A stretch of DNA of 64,000 bases from Oligoflexales bacterium (GTDB lineage: Bacteria > Bdellovibrionota_B > Oligoflexia > Oligoflexales > RGVZ01): positions 1 through 64,000 of the forward strand of contig CANILH010000005.1 in the NCBI GenBank assembly GCA_947468665.1. The letters run 5' to 3'. Shown in pieces: positions 25,021 to 34,311 of this stretch (its first letter is position 1; every line of letters begins with the position of its first letter). Made by a program: the position numbers and the translations under genes. The notes beneath the pieces were generated by a model. That model was not told where the DNA came from. It did no database searches and worked only from the letters and a program-made list of their open reading frames with translations.

Positions 25021-26535
25021 TCAGTTCGCACTATTAAACCTCAAAGGTTTTGAACAGTAAACAATTGGATTCACTCTCCTTCGGGCCGGCGAGCGCGGCA
25101 TCAAGGCCAGGGCATCAATATACCAGTCCGGAAAGCGATGATAGCCCTCTGTGCCGCATTTTTTCTCAATTATACGGAAATCCTCTGGATCGAGGGCATA
25201 AAAAGCGAGCCATCCGGACGGCGTCTCCCTACCCTGTTCCACGTCATTCCAGGAAATTTGCTTATAGGCGGGGACAGTCGGAACCTTAGCATAAAACTGC
25301 GAGAATCCGGTCATTGTATTGCCGATGTATGTGAAATTGACAATGGTACCAGCCCTGACATGGCGACCAATTTCCTCATACATCCATGGCGACGAATTCA
25401 GGGGAAGAAGTCCGGCCACCAGGGTCAGGCAGGCGACAAATTTAAGCGTCCGGCGCCAGAATTTTGCGGCGGACGTAACACGCGCGACCAATGGAGACCG
25501 CATTTCCCAAATCTCAATCCCTTTGAACATACAAAGCTGCAAAAAAGGAATCATAGGCGAGAAATAGCGAGTTTCTTTGTGACCAAGTACAAAATGAGCG
25601 ATTGTAAATGGTACGACAACGGTGGCCAATGACGGGACAGCCATGAGACCTGCGGCCAGCGGAATCAGCAAAAGAGGCGAAAGCGGAGGATACCACGCCT
25701 CAAAATATTGCTGGATATAATACCACCACGGAGACGTGCCCCATACGCGCCCGCCATTCTCGTCACCAAGAGCATAATGATAATAATTGATCGCCGGGCG
25801 AAATGGCATGCCTGTCGCCTGATAGTCGACGATAGCAAGAGGAAGAAGTCCAATTAACAATGCCAAAACCGCGGGCAAAATAATTTTTGGCCCCTGCCTC
25901 CAAAGCATCCAGAAACCAAGACAGGCTGCCGCGATACCAACCTGCGGGCGGGCAGACGCGACGAACGCGAGCAACACGGCAAAACCAAACGCGCGGGCAT
26001 TTGTGAATCCGTCGTATTCAATGCGCAGGGCCCAATAAAATGCCCAGATCAAAGCTGTTCCCGCGAACGTCTCCTGTGACGTCCGGACCAGGAATAACGG
26101 TCCATAAACACCAACCATCATCACCATCAGATAAAAAAACCTTCGGGACGACTTCAGACTGAGGCGTCGCATAATATCCCAAAGGGCGATAAACCTGCTG
26201 GAGGCAATCATTCCCACAATAAAACGCGCTAACGCTGCCTCGCTTAACCCGTCCATGTGAAAATATTTGGTTACCATAAGCAACGGAGAGACCATGACCC
26301 CCAGCAGCCATGAAACCATAGGGGCCTCAACGGTTAACTCCCAGGGCAAAGACGCATAACCATAAGCGATAAAATGTGCGGGTTCGAGAACGCGGGCATG
26401 CTCATCAGGCTGAAGCCATCCTTCACTATTCCATGCCGTGATTGCGATAATCAGAACCCAAAGCAAAAGGTACGCGGCCTTATGATATTCCTCTGAAAGT
26501 GGATAACTATCGCTAAGAGAAACACCAGAATTCAT
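25021..26535 (-). CDS. membrane glycosyltransferase, Alg9/GPI-mannosyltransferase-like (GT-C fold)
   Basis: A 504-aa integral membrane protein with about ten membrane segments. The first extracytoplasmic loop carries QPDEHARVLEPAHFIAYG, which fits the DE...EPAH...G...WE signature of the Alg9/PIG-B/PIG-Z family, followed by LPWELTVEAP. These GT-C enzymes transfer a sugar from a polyprenyl-phosphate carrier. The donor is probably made by the GT2 gene just upstream, whose stop it overlaps (ATGA). The sugar and acceptor are unknown. In bacteria this family is a minority and often occurs in surface-polysaccharide or lipid-glycan clusters. Confidence 0.8.
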   Translation of the reverse strand: MNSGVSLSDSYPLSEEYHKAAYLLLWVLIIAITAWNSEGWLQPDEHARVLEPAHFIAYGYASLPWELTVEAPMVSWLLGVMVSPLLMVTKYFHMDGLSEAALARFIVGMIASSRFIALWDIMRRLSLKSSRRFFYLMVMMVGVYGPLFLVRTSQETFAGTALIWAFYWALRIEYDGFTNARAFGFAVLLAFVASARPQVGIAAACLGFWMLWRQGPKIILPAVLALLIGLLPLAIVDYQATGMPFRPAINYYHYALGDENGGRVWGTSPWWYYIQQYFEAWYPPLSPLLLIPLAAGLMAVPSLATVVVPFTIAHFVLGHKETRYFSPMIPFLQLCMFKGIEIWEMRSPLVARVTSAAKFWRRTLKFVACLTLVAGLLPLNSSPWMYEEIGRHVRAGTIVNFTYIGNTMTGFSQFYAKVPTVPAYKQISWNDVEQGRETPSGWLAFYALDPEDFRIIEKKCGTEGYHRFPDWYIDALALMPRSPARRRVNPIVYCSKPLRFNSAN

Positions 26536-27254
26536 AGGTGATCGCCCAATCGCCGGCGATAGTCCCTGATGGCCTTCAGATAAGCTAAGGTGTCATGCCA
26601 CAGTCTGACCGTACTCGCCTTTTTCCGATCCTCAACGAAAACAATCCAGCGCTCGGAGACCTTTAACCCCATGCGCCATGCTCTATGCACGATCTCCGTA
26701 TCCCAGAACCAATGGGCATCCTGGGCAACCTCAAGCACCGGCAGAATTTTCTCGCGGTGAAAAACCTTCAGACCGCACTCAGTATCAGCCACGGGAAGTG
26801 GAATAAACGCGTGCACGATCCAGCGGTAAACATAACTTGAGATAACGCGGATAGGTTTTTCCATGGGATTACCCAAAGCTCTCCGGCCAACCACAACATC
26901 CGCCTCCCCCCGCTGAATCTCGCGAATCATCGGAATGAGTCCATCCATCAGATGCTCAAGATCAATATCGATGTAGCCAACAATATCGCCTGTGGCGACG
27001 CGGATTCCGTCGGTGACGGCACGTCCGCGGCCGGTATTGCGCTCGTGGTAGATAGCCGTGACACTGACTCTCTCGGACTGGAGCCAGCCGACGCATTTTC
27101 TGACCTCGTCGGCCGTATTGTCCGGTGACGCGTCCTCGACAAACACGAATTCATAGCGGATTTTTGTGGTGCTTAGGTAGTCATTCAGGATTTTGACATT
27201 TCGTAACAGATGCGGAGCATCTTTGTAACAAGCGACAATAAGACTAAAATCCAT
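26532..27254 (-). CDS. family 2 glycosyltransferase (polyprenyl-phosphate sugar synthase-like)
   Basis: A 240-aa GT2 enzyme with FSLIVACYKDA, FVFVEDASPDNT, ERNTGRGRAVTDG and the metal-binding YIDIDLEH. It has no C-terminal membrane segments, so it looks like the catalytic half of a dolichyl- or undecaprenyl-phosphate sugar synthase (DPM1 type). ATG at 27254 is chosen since the conserved FSLIV strand begins directly after it; a GTG at 27290 is possible. It is coupled to the GT-C gene by a 4-bp overlap and probably supplies its lipid-linked sugar donor. Confidence 0.85.
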   Translation of the reverse strand: MDFSLIVACYKDAPHLLRNVKILNDYLSTTKIRYEFVFVEDASPDNTADEVRKCVGWLQSERVSVTAIYHERNTGRGRAVTDGIRVATGDIVGYIDIDLEHLMDGLIPMIREIQRGEADVVVGRRALGNPMEKPIRVISSYVYRWIVHAFIPLPVADTECGLKVFHREKILPVLEVAQDAHWFWDTEIVHRAWRMGLKVSERWIVFVEDRKKASTVRLWHDTLAYLKAIRDYRRRLGDHL

Positions 27255-27496
27255 ACCAACCCACATCAAAAGTACGCAAACATCAACCACAGCGGTGTGT
27301 TAAGGCACGCAATTTACCTCGGACTCGATGTTTGTACCACAGAAGTTATTGCCTAATTTAGAATCGGCAGTTTCTTTTATTAAGGCACTTTGACCAAAAA
27401 TCGGGCCGACCTTGACAGACCGCTGACCAGAGTGACACGCTGTTCTTAAATACCGTAAAACCCAGGTATCACGAAATGTTAAGAGGAGAATTGACT

Positions 27497-28285
27497 ATGA
27501 CTTACACAGTACGGAACCTTTTTCTAATCAGCTCCATGGCCATATCAAGCATCACTTTCGCTGGCACCTTACCGGGCACGTCAACCGATCTGACTGATGG
27601 CCCCATCGTAACCCCACCGGGCCATGGTCGACTGACCGTCACCGGCGAAGACGGGGCCGGCCAGACATCAGCACTTGGGATCTGGCGCTGCGAGGCTGAT
27701 CCAGTCTTCATCCTGAAGCAGCAATCCTGCTACGAACTCCAGGGCAACTTTGAGATTAATAAGCAGATAAATTTGCCCGAGGGAATCTATTCCCTTATTT
27801 ACAATCATACGATTGCGCACGCGGTGATCGTTAAGAACGCCCAGGAAACCGCCGTTAATTTGATCCAGATTTCAGTTCCAGCCGATAATCTCACCAGCGG
27901 CACAACTGAGTTTCGGGTTTTCAGGGATTTGACCAGTGATGAACAGATGCGCTCGGAGCTGCTTGCGCAGTGGGCTTCGTATACTGGCGCATGGGAGTCC
28001 TGGGCCTGTGGAAACGTCACCTACCAGGATATCTGCCACGCCATTCACACATCACCAGATGCCATGAAAAATGTAACTCTGAAAAGCGACAGCCAGGGTG
28101 ACTATGTAGAAGTCTATATTTACGCCAACGGTCGCCCCCGGTACTGGAAAAACTCGGGACGCAAATGGGTCAATGACAAATCTCTCACCGGAGATTTTAT
28201 CAGCGTGTTTTCAGGGATTTACGGAGTGGAGTTCACCGGCGCGAGCGGCGTAAAAACAACCCGCTACGGGATCGTCGCGAACTAA
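27497..28285 (+). CDS. secreted protein of unknown function
   Basis: A 262-aa protein with a signal peptide (VRNLFLISSMAISSITFAG) and no membrane segment afterwards. The mature part is beta-rich, with two cysteine pairs (WRCEAD/QSCYEL and WACGN/DICHA) that could form disulfides. ATG at 27497 is set by GAGGAGA 7 nt upstream. I do not recognise the family. It is a single gene, divergent from the glycan genes, followed by the hairpin repeats. Confidence 0.75.
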   Translation: MTYTVRNLFLISSMAISSITFAGTLPGTSTDLTDGPIVTPPGHGRLTVTGEDGAGQTSALGIWRCEADPVFILKQQSCYELQGNFEINKQINLPEGIYSLIYNHTIAHAVIVKNAQETAVNLIQISVPADNLTSGTTEFRVFRDLTSDEQMRSELLAQWASYTGAWESWACGNVTYQDICHAIHTSPDAMKNVTLKSDSQGDYVEVYIYANGRPRYWKNSGRKWVNDKSLTGDFISVFSGIYGVEFTGASGVKTTRYGIVAN

Positions 28286-28335
28286 GGAGAGGGAAGCGAA
28301 TAAGTCAAGACTCACTTAATCACCTATTTCCGTCC

Positions 28336-28757
28336 CCCTTCCGTGTTCTCCGTCCTTCCGTGCTTCCGTGTAAGTATTTAAACCAGAATTTGAACACGAA
28401 TTTTTACACGGAAACACGGAGGGGCGGAGGGCACGGAAAAATTAATTGGATAACACTCCCAATTCCACCTCTCCCCGTCCCCCTTCCGTGTCCTCCGTCC
28501 TTCCGTGCTTCCGTGTAAGTATTTAAACCTGACTTTACACCAGAATTTGAACATGAATTTTTACACGGAAACACGGAGGGGCGGAGGACACGGAAAAATT
28601 CAATTAACTAAATGCCCCAATCCCACCTCTCCCCGTCCCCCTTCCGTGTCCTCCGTCCTTCCGTGCTTCCGTGTAAGTATTTAAACCCGAATTTACACCA
28701 GAATTTGAACACGAATTTTTACACGGAAACACGGAGGGGCGGAGGACACGGAAAAAT
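28336..28757. repeat. three tandem copies of a ~115-bp hairpin-forming repeat
   Basis: Three units (about 28336-28439, 28481-28600 and 28639-28757) start 145 and 158 bp apart. Each has a left arm rich in TTCCGTG and a right arm ACACGGAAACACGGAGG that are near-perfect reverse complements over about 40 nt, separated by an AT-rich stretch (AAGTATTTAAACC...AATTTGAACA). Copy-to-copy identity is very high outside a short indel. This fills the gap between the secreted protein and prmA; no gene is present. It resembles the long palindromic repeats found between genes in many bacteria, and could act as a bidirectional terminator or a non-autonomous element. Confidence 0.85.
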
Positions 28758-28847
28758 TAATTGGATAACACTCCCAATTCCACGCCTCCTCTCCCCTGTC
28801 CCCTTCCCTGTCCCATTTCGTGTTTTCCTTGATGGATTCCAAAAATA

Positions 28848-29762
28848 CTAAACCCTTAATACCACGCATTTCCAGCCGTTTTCACTGGTTACAGACTCCA
28901 CCTGGAGTCCGTGTTTTTGTGCTTTCGCCACGAGTGGGCCTTCTTCCTTGTCGACAAACCCGGCTACAATCAGCCTGCCACCGGACGCAAGCAGCGCCAC
29001 GATCGCAGGCATTAAATCATGCAGAACCGGCACGAGAATATTGGCTATGATCAGATCAAATGATTCCGTAAATTCAGGTGTGTCGGCGAGTCGAATGTCA
29101 GCTGTTACGCCCGCGGCGTCGCAGTTGGCCTGTGCCAGTTCCACCAAATCCTCAGAGATCTCAGTACCCGCGAGACGACTGACACCGAGATGATGACAAA
29201 GAATCAGGTAAATTCCTGTTCCGGTCCCCACATCAAGCACTGACTTTGGAGACCATGATGGAAGTTTTGTTTCCAACATCTCAATGATCGCCCTTGTCGT
29301 CGCATGCTGACCGGTGCCGAATGCCCCGCCGGCGGCGTCAATCTCCACACGAATTAAGCCGTCCGGTGTTGTCAACGCATCACCAAGTGGTGCGATAAAG
29401 AATTTACCGGTGCGAAACTCGGTGAAAGACTCCCGCCAGCACCGCTGCCACGAGTCATCCGTAATTTCATGAATATTAGCCCGAACCTCAGCGCCAAACT
29501 CATTATGAAGCTCACGCCAAAGCTCTCGGGAGACACCCTCCGACTCATCAAATAACGCCACCGGCGAGGCGGCCAGACGCTCGTCAGTCGTTAGTCCGGT
29601 ATCGGACTCAACGTCTGTTAATTCCGTCTCAACACCGTCTATTACGCCCTCAACAATGTCGGTCCGCCCGATGGACTCAAGCCAGGCCATGACACGCTCT
29701 TTGGATCTGACGCGGTCGGCCATGTCTGGCGAGACAAATGTAATCAGCAGCTCAAACGCCAT
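28848..29762 (-). CDS. prmA: ribosomal protein L11 methyltransferase
   Basis: A 304-aa methyltransferase from the ATG at 29762, which follows the upstream stop by one base. The N-terminal L11-recognition domain is followed by the PrmA hallmarks GGAFGTGQHATTR, SAM motif VLDVGTGTGIYLI and the substrate motif IIANIL. It trimethylates lysines and the N-terminus of L11. It is the last gene of lipoprotein / ABC1 kinase / prmA. Confidence 0.9.
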   Translation of the reverse strand: MAFELLITFVSPDMADRVRSKERVMAWLESIGRTDIVEGVIDGVETELTDVESDTGLTTDERLAASPVALFDESEGVSRELWRELHNEFGAEVRANIHEITDDSWQRCWRESFTEFRTGKFFIAPLGDALTTPDGLIRVEIDAAGGAFGTGQHATTRAIIEMLETKLPSWSPKSVLDVGTGTGIYLILCHHLGVSRLAGTEISEDLVELAQANCDAAGVTADIRLADTPEFTESFDLIIANILVPVLHDLMPAIVALLASGGRLIVAGFVDKEEGPLVAKAQKHGLQVESVTSENGWKCVVLRV

Positions 29763-29763
29763 G

Positions 29764-31281
29764 TCACGAAAGCCAAACCCGGTATTGCCGTTTACCGTGG
29801 GATGCCGTGAAAAGATCCTGGGGCTCACCACCAGCCGCGATGGCTTTTTGCTTTATGGCGATCAGATCAATGCCGTCAGCCGCGCATTTCTGGGCGACAT
29901 TCTCAGGAAGTAGATCCTCAAGATCCTCAATCGCCCGGGCAGGGAGACTGAGATCAACAATTTCCTCACCGCCTTCGGTAACCAATACCCTGAGATGAGT
30001 TGCCGTGAGTTCAATGCCATCGGCGGTTGTTTGGGAGACCGCTACCGGCGCGGGCGATGACCTGCGCATAAACATAGCCATGTTTTTAATCTGCTGTTCC
30101 CAAGGCCACCAGATTTTGGCGAGATTGACGCTCGCGCCAAGAGTCATCATCGCGTGATGCCATCCTTGAATGGTACGCATGTAATACATAAACCAAGGCG
30201 GTCCAGCGGTGCGAAACCACCACTTATCGGCGCCAAGAATACTGTCCATTCCCTCGGCTAGCTTCCAGTCGTCCGCGGACCAATAACTTTCGGTCAAAAG
30301 AGGCTTTAACAGCAACTGGCTGAGCGCTGGAAGCTTAGCTGCGATTGGCGCAAGACGCCGTCCCGAGAATCCGATTGCTTCCAGAGAAGACAAAATCGCC
30401 GCCGGGTCACCACCGCGGGTCGCCTCAAGCCAGTAATAAAGCAATATGCCCTGGTTTGGCCCGAGAGTGTATGCCGATCCGAAATCGTATAGCACCACCT
30501 GAACATTATCACCATCGACCCGAAACCCGTAATTACCGGGATTCAGATCAGTATGCACAAGCCCGAGACCAAAAGTACTGTCGACGACAAACGCCGAAAA
30601 AATAGCGGCGGCCTTACAGCACTCTCCGTAGCCAAGACTCCCTTTTACGTCCGCTAGAGGCACGCTGTCTTCCCACGACTGGGTAAGAATCTTTGACGTG
30701 GAATACTCGCCGTAGACTTTCGGGATGACGATCGCTGCGCCTTTATAGCGGCTATAGAAGCGGTTTTGCGTCAACGCCTCTACCCGGTAATCGGTTTCCT
30801 CAAGAAGCTTCTGTCCGATGAATTTCTTGGTGGCACCGACATCAAACTCGTAGTTTCGGGCGGGACTTAAACCGGCTACTCCAAAAATGGCGTCAATCTG
30901 AGCCGCGAGTGACGCGGCCACATCTGGATATTGAACCTTGATCGCGACCCGCTCGCCCGATCTCAGCACGGCCTGGTGCGTCTGCCCGAGCGAGGCTGTC
31001 TTTGACCACTCACTGAGACTCTCAATTGCCTCAGCCAGCAGCGGGCTCTCACGGGCGATAATCGCTTTAATATCCTCAATGGGCATGGGCTCCGGTGACG
31101 GAATATCAGATGCATCCCTCATACCGAGAAGCTGGCCGATTTTTGCTGGTGCTCCTGGCATGCCACTCAGCGTGTTCTGAAGAAATCTCTCGCCGTCATC
31201 CCGTCCGAACGCTTTGCGCATAGCCATCTGAGCCCCGATGGAGGCGAACCTGAGTAACTCTTTGCCAACCCTTAAATTCAA
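29764..31281 (-). CDS. ABC1/ADCK (UbiB-like) atypical kinase
   Basis: A 505-aa protein. Features of the ABC1 family are the KxGQ motif in APAKIGQLLG, the alanine-type loop ASLGQTHQA, VAIKVQYP, HTDLNPGNYGF and YDFGSA. These proteins bind ATP and are linked to ubiquinone or isoprenoid-lipid metabolism; the target here is unknown. No C-terminal membrane segments of UbiB type are seen, and about 70 extra C-terminal residues contain a lysine-rich helical segment. TTG at 31281 has GAGG 8 nt upstream. It lies 11 bp after the lipoprotein gene. Confidence 0.88.
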   Translation of the reverse strand: MNLRVGKELLRFASIGAQMAMRKAFGRDDGERFLQNTLSGMPGAPAKIGQLLGMRDASDIPSPEPMPIEDIKAIIARESPLLAEAIESLSEWSKTASLGQTHQAVLRSGERVAIKVQYPDVAASLAAQIDAIFGVAGLSPARNYEFDVGATKKFIGQKLLEETDYRVEALTQNRFYSRYKGAAIVIPKVYGEYSTSKILTQSWEDSVPLADVKGSLGYGECCKAAAIFSAFVVDSTFGLGLVHTDLNPGNYGFRVDGDNVQVVLYDFGSAYTLGPNQGILLYYWLEATRGGDPAAILSSLEAIGFSGRRLAPIAAKLPALSQLLLKPLLTESYWSADDWKLAEGMDSILGADKWWFRTAGPPWFMYYMRTIQGWHHAMMTLGASVNLAKIWWPWEQQIKNMAMFMRRSSPAPVAVSQTTADGIELTATHLRVLVTEGGEEIVDLSLPARAIEDLEDLLPENVAQKCAADGIDLIAIKQKAIAAGGEPQDLFTASHGKRQYRVWLS

Positions 31282-31292
31282 ACTTTATGACC

Positions 31293-31955
31293 TCAATTAT
31301 GAATGATTATCAGATCAGCAGTCGTAACATAGCGTGCCCCGCCACTTACTATCCGGAATTCGACAGATGACACGTTTCCCATAACAGCATCCGCTGCCAT
31401 TCTCTTGCCACCCTGAAAACATTTAGAGAGTTTATAGCCGGAACCAGACACGCTTACATAGTCGCATATCACCGCTCCGTGGTTGATTACGAGACTCGCG
31501 CCCTGGCCCTCACCAGAGTCACCACCGGGGGCTTCGTCCAGGGCTTCCGGCATCGCGGAAATGGGAATATTGACGACGCCCGGCAGATCCAGACGCGCCG
31601 TAAAACGAATCGGGTCGCGGGATCCCGTTTTTGGCATGACAATGGTCGAGCGAAGCCTGATTGATTTTGCGGTGGCGTCATACTCCGCCCTGATTAGGTC
31701 AGGAACATTGCCACCGTCTTTCGCCACTAGGTAGCCACTGTCAGCATCGCAGCGCACAGCCGTAAACGGGACATTCACCGCCGGCACAGCACCCCCCGAA
31801 CCCTGGATATCGACCGTGATATTAAAGCTATCGCAGGGCGGAAGCCCCGGCACCGAATACAGGGCGCTGGACTTGGCAGGTTCCTTCTTACAGCCTGAAA
31901 CGGCCGCGAAACAGCACGCTAAAACAGCCCCAAAAAGGTAAGGCTTCATACTCAT
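31293..31955 (-). CDS. predicted lipoprotein
   Basis: A 220-aa lipoprotein with lipobox AVSGC (Cys at residue 22). The mature part is beta-rich with two halves that each read like an extended sandwich; four further cysteines are spaced for disulfides (PPCDSF, VRCDAD, VICDYV, SKCFQG). I know no family. GGAG is 5 nt before the ATG. It leads a three-gene run with the ABC1 kinase and prmA and is divergent from another lipoprotein gene. Confidence 0.75.
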   Translation of the reverse strand: MSMKPYLFGAVLACCFAAVSGCKKEPAKSSALYSVPGLPPCDSFNITVDIQGSGGAVPAVNVPFTAVRCDADSGYLVAKDGGNVPDLIRAEYDATAKSIRLRSTIVMPKTGSRDPIRFTARLDLPGVVNIPISAMPEALDEAPGGDSGEGQGASLVINHGAVICDYVSVSGSGYKLSKCFQGGKRMAADAVMGNVSSVEFRIVSGGARYVTTADLIIIHN

Positions 31956-32144
31956 AAAATCTCCAAATCCTCGAATGATTCTGTGCGGATAATACCATGA
32001 AACTACCGGAGAAATCCTGCATCCTCTGGGGCGCTCTTAAAAGTCTTTAAACTTTAATAGAATTAGTGTACAAACTCGGTACTATTTTATTAAACCGTGC
32101 CCCCTGCATCCAGAACTCATAAGCCACACTGATAGAAGGTTGCC

Positions 32145-33044
32145 ATGACGCTTGAGAAACTCTTACCCTTCGCCGTCGCCTCCCTGGCGCTGCTAAGTAA
32201 TTGCGGAAACAAAATCGACACTGGGCGAAACTCTGATCCATCCCAATGGCCTAGCCCCACCGCGACTGGGTCCAATACCGGGGAGGCAAATCCTGAAGGA
32301 ACAAATGGGAACACTACCGGCGAACGCGGTACATTGACGAGTAGATGTTTTGAGCTAAAAAAAACTAAAATCCCGACTGAGATCGCCAAAATCTGCGCCG
32401 ACAACATCAAACCTGTCGCCGAACTCAAAGAACTTTACCCGCTTATTTGTGAGCAGGGATATCTGATCAGCCTCCTGCAAAAACCTGAATGCGGCTGGGA
32501 TGGCACACCTGCCACCATGAAACGGCACACTCACCACTACAGCGTTCAAACTGATCCCGCTAAAGATTATGAGGACGTTCACGCGACTATCACCCACGCG
32601 CCTGTCTCTGTCAGCAAATATCTTGTGGCTCCCCGCCTCGCCTACGAGAACTTCGACGAGTTCAAACGTCTGGGGTTTCAGTGGATGGCAGGTACCAAAG
32701 AACAGAAAAACCTCTCGGGCACAACCTGGGAAAATGGAGTTGTCTATAGCTTCCGCGCTGACAAAGGCGAATATGAGCTCGGCTACAAAGGCACCTCAAA
32801 ACTCTACCAGCTCTCCTCAACTCTTTACGCAGTGCTTAATTACGCGAACGGTGACTTCGCCAGGATCGCCGCGTACTCCCAGATTATTTTCTATCAAGAG
32901 CAGCCGGACCACACGACCATCTCAGTTAGTCTGGCACACCGCCGCATTTCCAGTCCGGGTCTCTATGATATCGCTAAAAAAAGCTGCGCTGAGCAGTTAA
33001 AGGACATGTTTGAAAAAGGATATAAAAATGCGATCAAACCGTAA
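32145..33044 (+). CDS. predicted lipoprotein, first gene of an envelope cluster
   Basis: A 299-aa lipoprotein with the lipobox LLSNC (Cys at residue 20), followed by an Asn/Thr/Gly/Pro-rich linker of about 35 residues and a globular part with four cysteines (TSRCFEL, AKICADN, PLICEQG, KPECGWD). The C-terminal half (THHYSVQ...GYKGTSKLYQLSSTLYAVLNY) is beta-rich. No family recognised. It overlaps the next lipoprotein gene by 17 bp, forming a cluster with that gene, a barrel gene and a third lipoprotein. Confidence 0.72.
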   Translation: MTLEKLLPFAVASLALLSNCGNKIDTGRNSDPSQWPSPTATGSNTGEANPEGTNGNTTGERGTLTSRCFELKKTKIPTEIAKICADNIKPVAELKELYPLICEQGYLISLLQKPECGWDGTPATMKRHTHHYSVQTDPAKDYEDVHATITHAPVSVSKYLVAPRLAYENFDEFKRLGFQWMAGTKEQKNLSGTTWENGVVYSFRADKGEYELGYKGTSKLYQLSSTLYAVLNYANGDFARIAAYSQIIFYQEQPDHTTISVSLAHRRISSPGLYDIAKKSCAEQLKDMFEKGYKNAIKP

Positions 33045-34311
33045 GGAAATGTCTCTGACAAACACTCTCCTCTGGCTCGCGGTATTGTTGGCTACGGCAT
33101 CTTGCGGTCTCAACAAAAAACCTCACTACCACGACAAAAACTTCGGACGTAGCAGTGACGACATCTCCGGTACAGACGGCGCCGGACCGACCGGGACGTC
33201 ACCCGAAACCCCGTCTACCCCTGATTCCGACACACCAGATGACGCAGAGCCTGAAACACCAAAAGACAAGCTACTCAGCCACTACGGGTTCATGGGCTAC
33301 TTCAATATGGACTCCATTCACCGGATGTTCCGCGGTGGCGATACCATCAATGGACAGATTTCCACTGGCGGCACCCTTGACGACACGATGTCTCAGCTCC
33401 TTGGAATCGTCATTGGCCAGCACACCCGCGAGTCACTCGTTATGACCATTCGCCAAAATGGCGAGAGACAAAACCTCGTCACCCAGAACGCTAACTCCGT
33501 CGGTGGCGACAATATTTCCGCCATGAAAGGCGAGGAGTCACAAAGCGGCGCACAGACTATCGACTGGGCGCTTCCTGGAAGCGCGATTTCCGAATCATGT
33601 CCGGGACCGTTTGTCTGCGCTGAGCGAATCGTCTGGATCCCAAAGTCTGGCAACACCATGACATACTGCTACCGCGATCACGCCACAAAAAAGCATATTG
33701 TCATACCATACGCCCCGAACCCGCACTTTTCGGCAGGCGCCTACAAGGATGCCATCGGCGATGGACTCAGCTCAGCACCTATTGAGGTTGTCACTCATCC
33801 AGGCAACGTTGCATGTGATAATGTCGAGCTTGAGACTCGTGACGTCACTCTCGTCGCCTGGCACATCAGCATGGGCGACACATCCGCGCAGAATAAACCG
33901 GGGTTTTTACGCCGCGCCATTTTTAAGCCTCTCAAAGCTGACGCGGAGGTTCTGGTCGACTACAGCCTTTTCAACGAGGCTCTCAACATGGCGTATCTTC
34001 CCAAAACGGGGCCTTACATTGACCAGCTCGCGCGTCTTAACTCAAGAATGCGCTACTTCGTTAATAGCGCTGAGCACGCGTTCATAAAAATTGACCGCAC
34101 GGTTCAGTCGCCTATGAAACTGGAAGGATCTGTCATTACTGATTTCATCCGCGAGACCTATGGGACCATGGCCGCTGATCTCGCGAGCCTTGTTTTCCCT
34201 CGGCAAAACGACGTCGAGGGCGTACAGCTCGTATATTCCTTTGAGTTCTGCGCCCATCTCGGTGTCGTCACCAACGCGTTTAATCACTGCACGGGACGTC
34301 CAGTACCATGA
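33028..34311 (+). CDS. predicted lipoprotein, second gene of the envelope cluster
   Basis: A 427-aa lipoprotein from the ATG at 33028 (AAGGA 7 nt upstream). The lipobox is TASC (Cys about residue 28). A long Thr/Ser/Pro/Asp-rich linker (SPETPSTPDSDTPDDAEPETP) precedes a 340-residue globular domain that has paired cysteines (SESCPGPFVCAE and ACDN) and DYSLFNEALNMAYLPK. I do not recognise the family. It overlaps the barrel gene by ATGA, so the two are co-translated. Confidence 0.72.
   Translation: MRSNRKEMSLTNTLLWLAVLLATASCGLNKKPHYHDKNFGRSSDDISGTDGAGPTGTSPETPSTPDSDTPDDAEPETPKDKLLSHYGFMGYFNMDSIHRMFRGGDTINGQISTGGTLDDTMSQLLGIVIGQHTRESLVMTIRQNGERQNLVTQNANSVGGDNISAMKGEESQSGAQTIDWALPGSAISESCPGPFVCAERIVWIPKSGNTMTYCYRDHATKKHIVIPYAPNPHFSAGAYKDAIGDGLSSAPIEVVTHPGNVACDNVELETRDVTLVAWHISMGDTSAQNKPGFLRRAIFKPLKADAEVLVDYSLFNEALNMAYLPKTGPYIDQLARLNSRMRYFVNSAEHAFIKIDRTVQSPMKLEGSVITDFIRETYGTMAADLASLVFPRQNDVEGVQLVYSFEFCAHLGVVTNAFNHCTGRPVP

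Noticed and set aside
28336-28757. CRISPR array
   Set aside because: The units are 115-bp hairpins at uneven 145-158 bp spacing with no unique spacers of constant length and no cas genes.
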